Assembly: GCA_032622095.1 (NCBI GenBank)
Contig: CP136066.1
Coordinates: 55,148,609-55,212,608, forward strand
DNA: 64,000 bases
From: Siphonodentalium dalli
Lineage: Eukaryota; Mollusca; Scaphopoda; Gadilida; Siphonodentaliidae
Direction of reading: 5' to 3'
Positions 20,929 through 32,982 of this stretch are shown one piece after another. The notes beneath the pieces are model-generated. The model was given only the letters and a program-made list of their open reading frames with translations, ran no database searches and was not told the origin of the DNA. The position numbers and the translations under genes are program-made. Each line of letters opens with the position of its first letter. Positions within the stretch are counted from its first letter, which is position 1.

Positions 20929-21879
20929 AACATTTAGTTAAATCTCGTATGCCAAGTATCCACAGACTCAGAATGCGCATAAGGATATAAAATACGAAGA
21001 AAATAAGGGAATGAAAAGGACCAAATTTCGCACGAAATGGGGTCCGTTTATATAAATAAATGCAGTCGGAATCGGGCGTACATTACGGTTTGGAATCCGG
21101 CGTATAGGACAATAAAGCACCTGGAATCCGGCGTACGAAGGGGGGCGGCGGTGGCAGCCACCTCTATGTATAATAATGTACAATAAGTTTGAATGAAGAT
21201 TCCGCTTCATTCTATTTACTTCTATATATAAAGTAATGTTTAATCCCTCCAAAACAGAAAACCTCATTATGTCAGGAAGTTACACACCCATCTATTTTCA
21301 TGTTAAACTCTCTTATATATATAGAAGAGTATCTGAGGCCAAATTTACATTTAAAGGTACGGTTGTCCTTGGCGGTGGGTATCCTGTGAAAATATTTCCA
21401 CCCGTCAAAAACCGCCACAAACAGAAAGAACAACAAAATGTAGACAGACTTTGTCCGTATACAAATAAGAAATATCGCATAAACAGTATGTTATTGTCAT
21501 ATTTGTGACCATTGTTATGTAAACAAAAGCATAAAAAGTTACTTTTCTGGTGTTTGTTTATATTATGATTGTAAACATAAAGAGCGTTCTTTGTTGGTGA
21601 ATTCCTGATATGGAACGAATAAAGAGCGTTTATGCCATTTGTGTGTGATTAGCCAGCAGCATTGTGCTGTCTTCTGTAACACAATCAGGCTCTTGCTTAG
21701 GTAAAATATAGTAAATCTTTATGATAACATGCTGTTTACGCGATGGTCATGGTATATATGAAGGAAACTGTATGCGTTTTAATGTTTTTCTGTTTACGGT
21801 GATTGGAACAAATATGAATATTTTCGACAACTAAGGCCTCACGTGCCTTTAATAGGGAATCACTCTATACATTATGATT
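20929..21879. other. No recognisable gene
   Basis: The flank after the LTR element shows no clear LINE continuation. GGAATCCGGCGTA occurs twice (about 21090 and 21123), resembling the right-end region of the MITE at 32983-33454. AATAAAGAGCGTT occurs twice (about 21580-21635). Confidence 0.45.
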
Positions 21880-21939
21880 GAGCGTAAACACATTAAATCA
21901 ATCCGGTTATGCTTAAGCATAATTCATTTACGATTAATC

Positions 21940-22960
21940 GTACTTCTCGACTAATAAATGTGAATTTGGCCTCCCATAGAAGACACCAAGAGGTGAGCTC
22001 CCATAAACACTTAGGTCTGACCTTCGACAACAAAGGCGAATGGGGAACGCATATTGGAGGTATGTGGACCCGCTAAAGCGCGACAACGACTTGACATGGT
22101 AGGGAAAGCGCAACTATCATATACATGCATAGAAAACCCATATAGATTCAATATATTTTACTTTCGTTTGACCTATCTTGGAAAATGCTTACACTGTATG
22201 GGGATTACTGCACAACATGTCAAGGATAAATGGGTCGATATCCATTGCCACTGGAAATGACGACAATATATAGCGTATAAATTGGACACGACTGATGAAT
22301 GGAATCGGGAATTCATTGTGTGGTAATAGCTGACCTTTTCTTCATATTAAGAGTCGCCGATTAAATCGTCATGGGTGAACGAAGTCAAAATCACTTTCAG
22401 ATGACGCTGGTGTTGCGTTTATATGGAATATAAAACAACGCGGCATATTGACAAAAATAAATTGTCAAAAAACAATTACAAACGACATTATATAGATCAA
22501 TTTGTCTAAGATTGGCACACCATTAGGAGGAGTAAGTCCCCCCGGACGAGGAAATACATATAGGATTCTAAAGTCAACATTTCTGAAGGAATCATTTGTT
22601 TCACATGCCTCTAACAAAGATATAATAACTAATCTGATTGAGGACGGCAAACTATTATTTGCCAATAAAGACCGGGCAATGGAACAAAACTCCTCTGTCT
22701 GAGCGCAAATGTTCGTTTCGTAAAATGAATGTTATTTGTAATGAATACCAAGTATTACTTGAATGTCCAGAACTAGCCCATAACAGAAAATTGTACATCA
22801 AGAAATCTTATTGGAACTTCCATATTCAGAGAAAATTTACCATTATTTCAAATAGCAATCCAAATATCATTCGAAAATTGTATTTGGCACAACGAAAGAG
22901 TGACTTGCTCCCCTGTGTAATTATTATCACATCAACGAAAGAGTGACTTGCTCCCCTGTG
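21940..22960 (+). pseudogene. LINE ORF2 C-terminal relic
   Basis: Decayed, frame-broken LINE. A segment reading SSHKHLGLTFDNKGEW (about 21988-22035) matches the post-RT region of jockey/CR1 ORF2, followed by KARQRLDMVGKAQ in another frame. Further on, 22700-22900 reads ERKCSFRKMNVICNEYQVLL then ECPELAHNRKLYI, the cysteine-rich C-terminal motif of such elements. Several stops and shifts show it is dead. Family is inferred from motif order. Confidence 0.65.
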
Positions 22961-23017
22961 TAATTATTATCACATCAACGAAAGAGTGACTTGCTCCCCT
23001 GTGTAATTATTATCTCA
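22891..23017 (+). repeat. 43-bp tandem repeat, ~3 copies
   Basis: Unit containing AACGAAAGAGTGACTTGCTC and CCCTGTGTAATTATTATCAC, repeated almost perfectly. It overlaps the end of the LINE relic and abuts the MITE at 23020. Confidence 0.9.
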
Positions 23018-23019
23018 TC

Positions 23020-23624
23020 CTGGGGCCTGTACTATAGATTTACAATTGCCGTGTTTGAACAGGTGTACAAGGTTATGGGAGGTACACATGAGGCGTGAAG
23101 TGCAATATACCACTGTATTGTAATAGAGTAGATTATATCCGTGTGCTCATTACCGATGGGTGATTGGGTTTGATCAGAATGGTATTCAATATAATACTCC
23201 AGCGATTTTGCATGACAACCCAACTAGAAATTGAAATACATCTTAAAACTTGAATTGTTGAAACAGACGATAACCATTGATGACATATAACACAATGCAC
23301 GAACGGTTGCGGTGTACTCACTGAGCGATTATTTAAAGGATACCGATTACACTAATACAATTGAACACGGATTACCCATGCACTAGCGATAACATATCAA
23401 TGAGTGTCTCCGATGAATATTTTTTTTCATTGGTCAATCAAGTCACATGTGGTAAACATATTATTTTATTGGTCACCATGCATGTAAACGAGGCGTTGCA
23501 AGAAGTCGCCTTTTCAGTGTAAGAATAAGAGTGTTAGAGTGGATGTCTATGGTAATCGACACCTTTTGTGTGCCCCACATAACCTTCAAACACGGCAATT
23601 GTAAATCTATAGTACAGGCCCCTG
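23020..23624. mobile_element. 605-bp MITE with GGGGCCTGTACTATAG termini
   Basis: Terminal inverted repeats of about 37 bp: GGGGCCTGTACTATAGATTT at 23022 and the complement ending GGCCCC at 23622, extending through CAATTGCCGTGTTTGAA. Outermost bases are C(T/A)GGGGCC, hAT-like, but I could not confirm an 8-bp TSD. No transposase frame. Confidence 0.75.
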
Positions 23625-23767
23625 ATCATCTGAGGTTGCGAGCAATTATTTATTTTGACTTTATGTTGCACGTTCATATATTCTTAAAACCATGTAATTG
23701 GTCGAATTAAAATAAATGAACAGCAAATAGAGAAAGTACAATATGAAGCCTCACACATTTTAAATTT

Positions 23768-23880
23768 AAAGGGGTACTCTACACTAAATCCGACCATTTA
23801 TGGGACCATCTCCTTTTATACTCAACAGATTATATGCAACAAATGAATGAATTTGAACCATGGGTTAGTGCAAAATTCAC
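23768..23880 (+). repeat. End of a TTAA-type MITE (related to 63804)
   Basis: TTAAAGGGGTACTCTACACT followed by AAATCCGACCATTTATGGGA matches the segment at 63804-63930. No opposite terminus was found nearby, so it is a truncated end. The TTAA + AGGGGTACT start links it to the family at 26531. Confidence 0.6.
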
Positions 23881-24772
23881 TCTTGTGCTCTATGAATGAA
23901 TAATTATAATGGAAATGAATTTATGACTCCAGAGACCATGAGACAATTTGTACCTGATATATACCATTTTCAGGTACATTTTTTTGCACCTGCATGGAAC
24001 ATATTTTTGCCATGTGAACAGATTTGTTCGGAGTATATTTCAAATGCCCCAGGTATATTTTTCAAAGATAAATTCGTTTATACCGGGTACAAATCAAGCT
24101 CCATGCAGAGTTCTGTCCCCTGCGCAGGACTTACCGCTGCCCCCACCTACACGTAATGTGAAGAAATGTCATATTTATTTATTTGAGACTTTTGTAGGTT
24201 ACAATTCATTCTGCATTATTCTGAGAAACTGAACTGTTCATTTGAAAATTGTCTGGATCAAGCCAGAATGAATAATAAAAAAATGTTAGATTAAATTAAG
24301 AAAATACACATGCCGGCAGCGTTCAGACATAACATAACGAGGGTACCGAACTCCGTTTTGCAGCTTTGGTGAAAATACAAATTCCACGTACATATAAACA
24401 TGCAGAAAAGACAAATATACGTGGGGTAGATAAGTTGTGTCAGACCATCTACGGTAACTTTACAGAAAAAGAAATCCCATTATATCTTATATATATGAGA
24501 TAGAAAACCAACCCTGTCCTAATATTATTTCAGGTGTATGATTCTATGCCTCCTTGATTGTTACCCGGTCGGGTGTCTATTTCACGACATATCACGATAA
24601 CTCAAACCAGCGCTATCTGATTTTTACCAAGTTTATTTCTCAACTTATATACTCATAGATATCTTTGTTTAGTTCGAAAACCATTCCTGCCAAAACTTCA
24701 TATCGGGCGATATGCCTGTTATATAGAATATGTGATTTTTCCTTTAAAAATGGCGGATTAAAGCATGTTTAA

Positions 24773-25241
24773 AGGTACTCAACCCGTAAAGAGGGTCCCC
24801 ATCTCAACAGATTCCAACAACAACAATCCGATCGGAGGGTCCTATATTACTATTTCTTTGGCTTTGGGGGTAAAAAATATTTGATTCGAGTCGAGGAACC
24901 CATCAAACAAAGCTCAGAGTTATTAGATATTGATTTTTGAAATTTGTTATAAACTCGAGATCAGTACTACCAACTGCCGTAATCTGCTCTGGATGTGTTC
25001 TCCAAATCTATTCAAACAGACAAGGATGGATAACTCTAAAATCAAGTGGTAATTTTAACGCAATTTTGACTGAGTTCTGGGCCAGATAGTATTCCCGATA
25101 ATGAAAAATAATAGATTTCTAAAATCGATATCTAACAAATCTGAGCTTTGATGGGTGACTTCCTCGACTCGAATCAAATATTTTTGACCCCCGAAGCCAT
25201 TGAAATAGTAATTGAGAGGAGTTTTATCGGGTTGAGTACCT
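24773..25241. mobile_element. TTAA-type MITE family D, copy 1
   Basis: Termini AGGTACTCAACCCG and complement CGGGTTGAGTACCT, flanked by TTAA on both sides (24769-24772 and 25242-25245). 469 bp, no coding capacity. Internal blocks (GACTCGAATCAAATATTTTT, GATGGATAACTCTAAAATCA) are shared with copies at 37166, 41163 and 42236. Confidence 0.85.
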
Positions 25242-25245
25242 TTAA

Positions 25246-25896
25246 AGTATTGTAAGAATAATTGTATGTGTTTATTCCATCATCACAAAATCAACAAAAC
25301 TTGACTCGGATACAACGGGAACATTGAATCGACTGTCGACCCATCTGTTTATATATAATTGCAATTTCATAAAACATGTTGAACGCAATTAAAGACAAAA
25401 TAATAAAGGATCTCGAATGAGTCGCAATTCTATACGAAATTTATTAACCGAGTGCACTAATTTCTATTCTAGCGACGAATTTGAAATCCATTTTATCACA
25501 TAATAACATTTTAGCAATGGAAAAAAGATATCGAAACGGCTGGGGTTAAGACAAATTAATATTGATTTCCGTATCACATCCAAAGAGGAAGTAAAGACAC
25601 CTTCAAACAAATATTTTGTCATATGCTAAATGTGTCTTTTCATGTTGACAACATTATTCAACCACCATTATCACCCATGTTTATCTCACAGTCAACACTA
25701 AATAACCCAACCCTAATAGAATAGCATAATTATATTCTAATTAACATAAAAAATAAAGTTCAGGCATTGACATCGACATCATTACGCTATAAGCTCTTAT
25801 GTCACTGCGCGTGCCGATAATACACGTGTGTCGTACTAAAGATATGAGGCCTGGTTTAGGGGATAATTATGTGATAAAAAATACTGAGCATTTCTT
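25246..25896. other. No recognisable feature
   Basis: AT-rich, no credible gene or repeat seen. Confidence 0.45.
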
Positions 25897-26206
25897 GATA
25901 TATACTCTCCTTTATACAGAGTTGTTCGTTTCTTGATATATACTCTCCTTTATACAGAGTTGATATATATACTCTCCTTTATACAGAGTTACTCTCCTTT
26001 ATACAGGGTTACTCCCCTTTATACAGAGTTACTCCCCTTTATACAGAGTTACTCCCCTTTATACAGAGTTGTTCTCTCCTTTATACAGAGTTGTTCTCTC
26101 CTTTATACAGAGTTACTCCCCTTTATACAGAGTTACTCCCCTTTATACAGAGTTGTTCTCTCCTTTATACAGAGTTACTCCCCTTTATACAGAGTTGTTC
26201 GACCTG
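25897..26206 (+). repeat. Minisatellite, 20/22-bp unit
   Basis: About 14 copies of CTCCTTTATACAGAGTT with short variable linkers (A, GTT, GATATATA). The open frame through it is a Tyr/Pro/Leu-rich artefact. Confidence 0.9.
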
Positions 26207-26256
26207 AAACGTTACGTACACTAACTCAAACTATAACTTTTTTCTACGAGGTAGTC

Positions 26257-26270
26257 GGGGGGGGGGGGGG
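26257..26270 (+). repeat. Poly-G run (G14)
   Basis: Fourteen consecutive G in AT-rich surroundings. Confidence 0.9.
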
Positions 26271-26530
26271 TCGGAAAAATGTGCAGACACATATGATATT
26301 GTATTGGGGACCCACCCGCTTTTTAAATACACATGTATCATGCACGATATCAATGCAGGACATTACTGTATGAAGTTAGTCAGCTAATATCATGTAAATG
26401 AATACATATATAGTCATATAACATTGATGCAGGTTGATAGCACTATTTCAAATAATATACAGTATTCTGGATAGTTACATTTTTGTATATCTGATTTAGA
26501 CCACTCATGCCCTCAGATTTATTTATTTAA

Positions 26531-27118
26531 AGGGGTACTGTACGCCATTTTCATTAAATTTCCGGTGACAACAACGATCTAATATCGATAATATATAGAA
26601 ACATAAGTAATTTGAGTCGAAGATGTATTCTGTAAACGCTCAGGTTAATAGGCTATCTTAAAATTTAATAATTTAAAAGTTAATAATTTGATATAAATTG
26701 AATTTATGACTGGAGCCATAAAATGGCGTCAATTAAATTACGAATTACCGTAATCAAAAATAGTAATTGAGGGATACTGGATTTTTAAACCGATCGCACA
26801 CACGATTGCTTAAAATATTATGATGATACGGGTAGGGGAGAACACTCAAGCCACTCACTGACTAGCGACGATACAACAACTTAAATGATTATATGGGACT
26901 AGTATGCATATAATATAACTTTTATTTGATTCATTTGGTTGAAAACTTTACAAAAATTACTCGACAACGACAATTTGTATTTTTGCATTCCGGTAAATTT
27001 GTCATCCGTAACATGACTTCGTACTCATCAGACTTTCAAATAATGGAAAAATTGTTACCTTATTCTCCGACTCGGAGACTATAGAAACCAACAATAGCAT
27101 GTGGCGTACAGTACCCCT
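26531..27118. mobile_element. TTAA-type MITE family E, copy 1 (uninterrupted)
   Basis: Termini AGGGGTACTGTACGCCA and complement TGGCGTACAGTACCCCT, flanked by TTAA (26527-26530 and 27119-27122). 588 bp. It contains an intact TTAA at 26690-26693 in the context AAAAGTTAATAATTTGAT; the same site in copy 2 (37018-38015) is occupied by a family D MITE. Confidence 0.85.
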
Positions 27119-27478
27119 TTAAGCACTGTAAAATAGAAATGTAGAATAATCTTGCTCAAGTAGTTTTTTTTTACGAATATTAATCCACATTTACAACACA
27201 CACCCCGTCATTCTTATATATTAATTGCATGCAATGACTCGATCTCGATGGCGAAATCATTTGCGTTAGTTTATATTGTCGATTGTTTCGTCCCGAATCG
27301 AGATGTAAATATTTAGAATTAAGTCTAGTTCGGACGATGTTTTATATGGAGTGGTATGGTTGATGTCTTTGAGATATTCGGCGATGTCAGTAGAATGCAA
27401 CATTCCCCCAGTGCCTGAGTACTAATTTGTCAGTTTCTCGCACCCGAACCTGCCCGAACAAGTCCATAATATGTCTTT

Positions 27479-28004
27479 ATATTTACATACTAAGTGTTGT
27501 CATCACTAAATCCAGCATTCTGATTGGTCGGCGCCCATGCAGGTGGCTAGTTGCAGTTATTTCTCGGTGAATGCGCAACAGCTAATAACCGCAAGCTCAT
27601 AACAACATCGATACGTCATTTGGGTTTGGAAAGACGAACGTGTAATGTTTTGGGCGCATTTGGATTCGCGCAGGATTGACTTAATAAATCATCGGGTTTC
27701 AATTGTTCCTGTTAACTTTTGCCAAGGGTGCTATGGGATATTTTGCGCTGGTTGTGTCACGATACACTTTTCGATTTAAATACATTTACAAAAGTAGCTT
27801 TTTCGCTAAATGTATATAAATATAAGGATTAACTGTCATGTGGACTGTTTTTATGGAGATGTAACCGTGAGGTAAGTGGTCATAACTTGTATGTAAAACC
27901 CTTCGGGTTTTACTTCGGGTTTTACACAAGTTATGACCACTTACCTCACGGTTACATCTCCATAAAAAACAGTCCACATGACAGTTAATCCTTATATAAA
28001 ACAT
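27479..28004. repeat. Dispersed repeat family C, copy 2
   Basis: Matches 7580-8096 throughout, including GCATTCTGATTGGTCGGCGC and the terminal long hairpin (27817-28000). In this copy the loop has a duplicated CTTCGGGTTTTA. Confidence 0.85.
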
Positions 28005-28009
28005 ATAAT

Positions 28010-28164
28010 TAAGAAATGACTTGCATGTCGATTCGGGTCATTGGATTTCGACCGGCAGAGTAATTAAACAAAGTGTGTGTATCCCGAATGAATTCACACG
28101 AACTTGTTTAATTACACTGCCGGTCAAAACCAATGATCCAAATCGATCTGCGCGTCATTTCTTA
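28010..28164. mobile_element. Hairpin MITE, TAAGAAATGAC termini
   Basis: Arms TAAGAAATGAC... and ...GTCATTTCTTA pair through GACCGGCAG/CTGCCGGTC and TAATTAAACAA/TTGTTTAATTA. Flanked by TAAT on both sides (28006-28009 and 28165-28168), a possible 4-bp TSD. It directly abuts repeat family C. Confidence 0.7.
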
Positions 28165-28168
28165 TAAT

Positions 28169-28619
28169 GCATATACCATTGTATTTTAATAGATCATTAA
28201 TAGCAGTAATAAATTTGAACAACTTTTCAAAACTACTACGACAATTGTAAGTAGTTTAACATTATATTGTTCAATTTCCAACGGAGTCTCACAATAAGAA
28301 CACGCAGCGAGCGCGTGCAGATGATCGACTTGAAGTGACGTATATGTGTGCATCGCTTTTTATGAAGTGTCGACTTCAATTATTGGTGTATGAACATCGG
28401 AGACGTTCATGTAAACATCATGGCAAAATGTATACTGATTCGCACAGACGCTAATTGTGTGAATGTAGAAGGTGTGTGATTATTTAAATATTAAATATGT
28501 TTATACGAAGTTTGGGTAAGCATAGTAGAGCGGATTTTGGTTTCAGTAATTGTTGAGACTTTTTGGGAATTATTAGATTGATTTATATTCAATAACATGC
28601 AGACATTTATATGTATAGT
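28169..28619. other. No recognisable feature
   Basis: No gene or repeat identified. Confidence 0.4.
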
Positions 28620-29142
28620 CACGGTGGGGAATCACGTGGTTTCGAGTTGATGAGTATCATGCATTCAAAATGGCAGAGGCGATCGCAAACGCGAACATGC
28701 AGAAATGATGAGAAAGATAATAAACTAGGATATGACATATTACATAGTATTTTGGCAGCTGCGATCATATGCTGTACTATTTTTCAAACAAGCTGATACC
28801 TCATTTGTGTCCAATTAAACTCAAGTTGTTTGCTGTAACATTCTGACCAAAGTTGCCAGTAGAAGGAATCTCCCAGATGTATATGAACTGGTGTATTCCA
28901 CGAACCTCCGACTGGCAACTTTGGTCAGAGTGCTATAGAAAACTACTGAGTATTTCGGAACAAATAAGGTATATATATATATAAGACTTGTTTTAAAAAT
29001 AAACTGGCACATTCGTAACAGTCAAAATGCTCGTTTTGTGTCAGTTCTTCATATATTATGTTTTTTGTACGTTTTCGCTTGCCTCGGCCATTTTGAATGC
29101 GTGGTACTCACCAACCTCGAAACCACGTAATTCCCCACCGTG
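28620..29142. mobile_element. MITE with CACGGTGGGG termini
   Basis: Termini CACGGTGGGGAATCACGTGG and complement ...CCACGTAATTCCCCACCGTG. Inverted repeats extend through TTTCGAG and, further in, CATTCAAAATGGC/GCCATTTTGAATGC. A second hairpin (28839-28932, TCTGACCAAAGTTGCCAGT arms) sits inside. No clear TSD. Confidence 0.75.
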
Positions 29143-29344
29143 GTAATGGAAAGAAGAGATCCACAAAACAACTCCGGTTGTTATAAAGCCTTATTTTACT
29201 AAATTGACTCTCCCATTTAGTTGTAAATATATACACTGGAATGGTCTATTGTTCGTTTGGAGGGCTGTTCGGGTAATAAAAACAGACGACAGACAAAAAG
29301 ACGAAAAGATATATACAAAAGCAAAAGGATTCCTGTTTTTTTTG

Positions 29345-29406
29345 GGGAATGTTCAGATAATAAGTTCAACAAACGGTCTATGTTGAACTTATTATCTGAA
29401 CATTCC
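29345..29406. repeat. Hairpin repeat family B, copy 3
   Basis: GGAATGTTCAGATAATAAGT arm, short loop, complementary arm. Nearly perfect palindrome. Confidence 0.85.
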
Positions 29407-29460
29407 TCAGGGAGCTACTCGTCAATGATTATTTAGTATATAAAGGATTCACGTATATGC

Positions 29461-29572
29461 CACAGGTCCCCAGAATAAAAATTGAACCCACCTTAATAAT
29501 ACTTAATCTACTTAAATCCTATAGGATTAAGTATTATGGGGGTGGAGTCAAGTATTTTTCTATGCACCTGTG
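29461..29572. mobile_element. Palindromic hAT-like MITE, copy 1
   Basis: Starts CACAGGTCCCCAGAA and ends CACCTGTG, with the internal arm ATAATACTTAATC/GATTAAGTATTAT. Flanking octamers GTATATGC and GTTGATGC match at 6 of 8 positions, a decayed 8-bp TSD. Confidence 0.65.
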
Positions 29573-29603
29573 GTTGATGCTACTAAACAGAGGAGTTCCC
29601 TAA

Positions 29604-29705
29604 CACAGGTCCGCAGAACAAAATTTTACCCCACCCCAATAATACTTAATCCTATAGGATTAAGTATTATTGGGGTTGGATAAATTTTTTTTCTGGGGAC
29701 GTGTG
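29604..29705. mobile_element. Palindromic hAT-like MITE, copy 2
   Basis: A 102-bp hairpin starting CACAGGTCC and ending GGACGTGTG, with arms CCCCAATAATACTTAATCC / complement. Exact 8-bp direct repeats TTCCCTAA flank it (29596-29603 and 29706-29713). The 8-bp TSD supports a hAT-type origin, and it lies 31 bp from a sister copy. Confidence 0.8.
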
Positions 29706-29713
29706 TTCCCTAA

Positions 29714-30726
29714 CACAAAGAGAATTAAGCATGTTTAACAATAGTGTTGGGTGCATAATGCGCAGAACTGCGGATGTTCGGATTATTGAAGTGGCATCCG
29801 ATTAGCATATTAACGTTACAATAAATCCTATCATTAGGGTCCACCACCTCCCGAACCATTTATACAATCATATTAACATACTGGTATTTAACAGATCGAC
29901 ACAGAAGCAGTTACAAAAAGTACCTTATAATTTGGATGCCATACCGGCGCGACTAAATTTAATGGATATTAATTAACACCGGTCGTGTTCGAGTACCAAC
30001 TTACATGTTACATAGCACAAACTAGTTTAACTAATACATTTGACAAAAGAACGAACCTATACTATGATAACTTAAACTGACATGGCTCATTCCAGCTTCC
30101 AAATTTAGTCCACGTGTTTTGGAACAATTAAGGTATAAGATAGGTTGATAAATACACGAAATATTAATATACCGGCTTCACATGCTCTGAAAAATACTTA
30201 CCATGGTCACAGCCTTTGCCACCTGTTTTAAATTTTTCGCGCAGAAGTGAAACAAACGCTCTTTCGTTTTACCGTATCAGGAATAGACTAATACTGAACG
30301 CTCTTTTCTATTGTGCAACTTCCGTCTCGTGCAAATTGCTGTTTTTGTTTATATTTTGTATTTTGCATGACTTCAATGCGTCTTTCTGTGACATATAATG
30401 CATGTAGACAGATAGTTCAAGTATTTCAACCTATTTCGATACCGCGAAAAACTTTAAAGTGTGTTTTGGAGCACAAACTGCCAAGTGGCTTCAAACACTT
30501 ACCTACCTCCATGTCCATGATGATATAATCGAACTTATTAAAGAAACAATAACTGAATGTCCATAAATTAGCTTCTGAAATCAGAATGTAACTCTGTATA
30601 CATATATATTTTATTTGGTACTTTATTGAATAAAGTTAAATTAATCAACAATGATTGGTTGTACTTCGAAAACTCATAGTAACAACGTCAATACATTCCG
30701 ATCGTAGTGCGATTTTCTATAAACCG
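29714..30726. other. No recognisable gene
   Basis: Short overlapping frames at 30216-30528 have no recognisable domains. No repeats identified. Confidence 0.4.
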
Positions 30727-30792
30727 AACACCTCTCTAAACCGAACAGAAGGGCCGTTCCGAAGGGTGTTCGGTTTGTAGAGGTTTTACTGT
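30727..30792 (-). mobile_element. pogo/Tigger-like hairpin remnant
   Basis: On the minus strand it begins (TA)CAGTAAAACCTCTACAAACC, the form expected of pogo-type (Tc1/mariner superfamily) termini. It folds back through GGTGTTCGGTTT and AAACCGAACA. The flank at the terminus is TA. Short, non-coding. Confidence 0.65.
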
Positions 30793-30819
30793 ACTTAATC
30801 CGTTCTTTACTAAATACTC

Positions 30820-30990
30820 AGGTCGTTTATTGAACTTATGATCTGAACATTTCTCGCCAATGAATAGGAATCCTTCTACATGCACTTTTATTATTTTTTT
30901 TCGCCGGCTTATATATATTTCCTGAACACCCATCCAGATTAATAATATAGCATTCCAATGAATAATAACTTATTTGAAATTTCATTTAGT
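30820..30990 (+). repeat. Repeat family B remnant
   Basis: TTATTGAACTTATGATCTGAACATTTCTC is one decayed hairpin arm, followed by the family B tail (CCAATGAATAGGAATCCTTC ... CCAGATTAATAATA). Confidence 0.65.
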
Positions 30991-31009
30991 AAGGGAAGGG
31001 TTAACTTAA

Positions 31010-31840
31010 ATGCCATGGACTTGAATATATACCGGGGCAGATAAATGGCAAGACCTTCTCAGTCATCTTATTAGCATGGTCTGAAGTTATTTTTTGGTGT
31101 CCCTTTAACCAGCGTAACAGCGTCTATCGTATGATGATGTTTATTGGCCTACATCATAGGAGAGTATATGTATATATTTGGGATATTTACATTGTTCATA
31201 ATTACATATAAAGGTCAGGTCTCATACATTCACATATTAAAGTATGTATATCATAAGCAATGTGTATGTCATTAAAATATATAATTAAGAGAAAGAAAGT
31301 AAAAGGGGGAACACAGTAAATATAGTGAAAAAAAATGATAATCCACAAATATTTTCGTTAAAAATGAGAAGAAAAATAAAAAATAAAAAAAACAAAAAAT
31401 TAAATGGACGTAATACCATGGTAATTTTCGATGGTTTGTGTATAAGATGATGTGAAAATGTGCTATAGCTTAGAGCTTAAGGCAGTGAAAATATATACCG
31501 TAATTCTGTGGTGGATCAGTTCCACATCACACGTATGTGGTTAGAGTGTACTTTATCTTAGTGCAATATTGTTGACTGAAGATTATATGGCCATGTATAC
31601 TAGTGCGGATAGGTGGAACGATCTTGTCAGTCATCGTAGTCGCATCACTAAGTGCAGTTATTTTGGGTGTCTATGTCACTTTAACCGGTGTAACAGCGTC
31701 CAGCGTATATACTATTATTTATACATGTATATACGGGCGGAGAGGCGCGTTCGAACTCCTATATGACATATTGTACAGAAGCTCTGAAATCACAATCCAA
31801 ACAATAAACCATGTTTTGAATTGAATTGAATAATTTATTT
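31010..31840 (+). repeat. Diverged duplicated segment with (TTGAA)n end
   Basis: Blocks at about 31010-31130 and 31585-31710 are related (shared CTTTAACC.G.GTAACAGCGTC). The second continues to CAATAAACCATGTTTTGAAT plus further TTGAA copies near 31815-31830, which looks like a LINE 3' end with a short tandem tail. No protein domain is recognisable. Confidence 0.45.
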
Positions 31841-32982
31841 ATTACAGTAACATGCATGCGTTCGTAGATAATTAACAATATAATATAATTGAATCACGCC
31901 TGGCCCGCATAGGACCTATATGTCATTTATATACAATAAATATAAATAATATCATATTTGATGACCCACGTCACTGATGTCGTCAGTAGTTTCACACCCG
32001 GAGACACGTTTATAATAATAATAACAGTATTCTTCATACTGTCCGTATATATAATGGTGATCATATAACAGTAAAATACGTGACCCACTGCGGATATACA
32101 TTTGTATAATAAAGTAAGTTATTTTTGAAAAATTAGATGTCATACTATGCCTGCATGGAATAAAATTTGATGGCAAAAAAAATTCCAATACATGTAATAT
32201 CATCTGCAACATGGTCCAACTCTTTCTACATAAACGTTGTGAATCACCAGACTTTGAACATTAATATACTTATGTTATTATACTTATTATCACATTTTAT
32301 TTATGTAACTGTTTGACTTCGGCCTCGAGTGGGCGTATCTGTCAGTTTATCTAATGCAAAACAAAAAGCCTCATACATGTAACATAATCTGCAACACGGT
32401 CGGGACACTTTACAAAGAAAGGTAAAACTCCACTGATATGATTATGAAATAGTTACTAGTATAATAATTGTTAACATTGTTACATATATTTATTATTTTG
32501 ACATCGGTCTCGTGTTGACGTTTTTATGTCATTAAACTGTTACTGTTACTCGGATACTATTCATAATAATAACATTATGCTTACCGAAAAGACTTTATAA
32601 TCCAAAAGAATTATCAATCTCCGCTTGTCATCATGACAAGATGGTCTGAGAATTTACGTACTTACAAACTAATAACGCGATGATTCACGAAAATCTGCTT
32701 TAAATATACTCCTCATGACATGACCATGGGCAGTGTAAAATTGCCTATTGAAATCCAAAGGTTACCTCAGTGGGTCACCACATTAACTGTTCACTGAGCA
32801 GACACTAAAGACCTTACGATGCGTGCCATACCTGGCTGGTTATTGAATATATTCGGCTTTTGTTATGCGTGTTTGACGAGCTTGGTTGGACGAGAATCAT
32901 AACATTCATTCGATTGTTCGAAATCAAAACATGCATTTCGATTTAACGCTACATTTTGACTGCATGCAAGTGTGTCTGGGCA
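31841..32982. other. Decayed duplication, no gene
   Basis: Segments at about 32160-32345 and 32350-32540 resemble each other (ATACATGTAA.AT.ATCTGCAACA and a later TTCGGCCTCG/TCGGTCTCG block), suggesting an old ~188-bp tandem duplication. Nothing else recognised. Confidence 0.4.

Noticed and set aside
25933-26373. 146-codon frame with LYTELLPFIQSYS-type repeats
   Set aside because: Produced by the 20/22-bp minisatellite.
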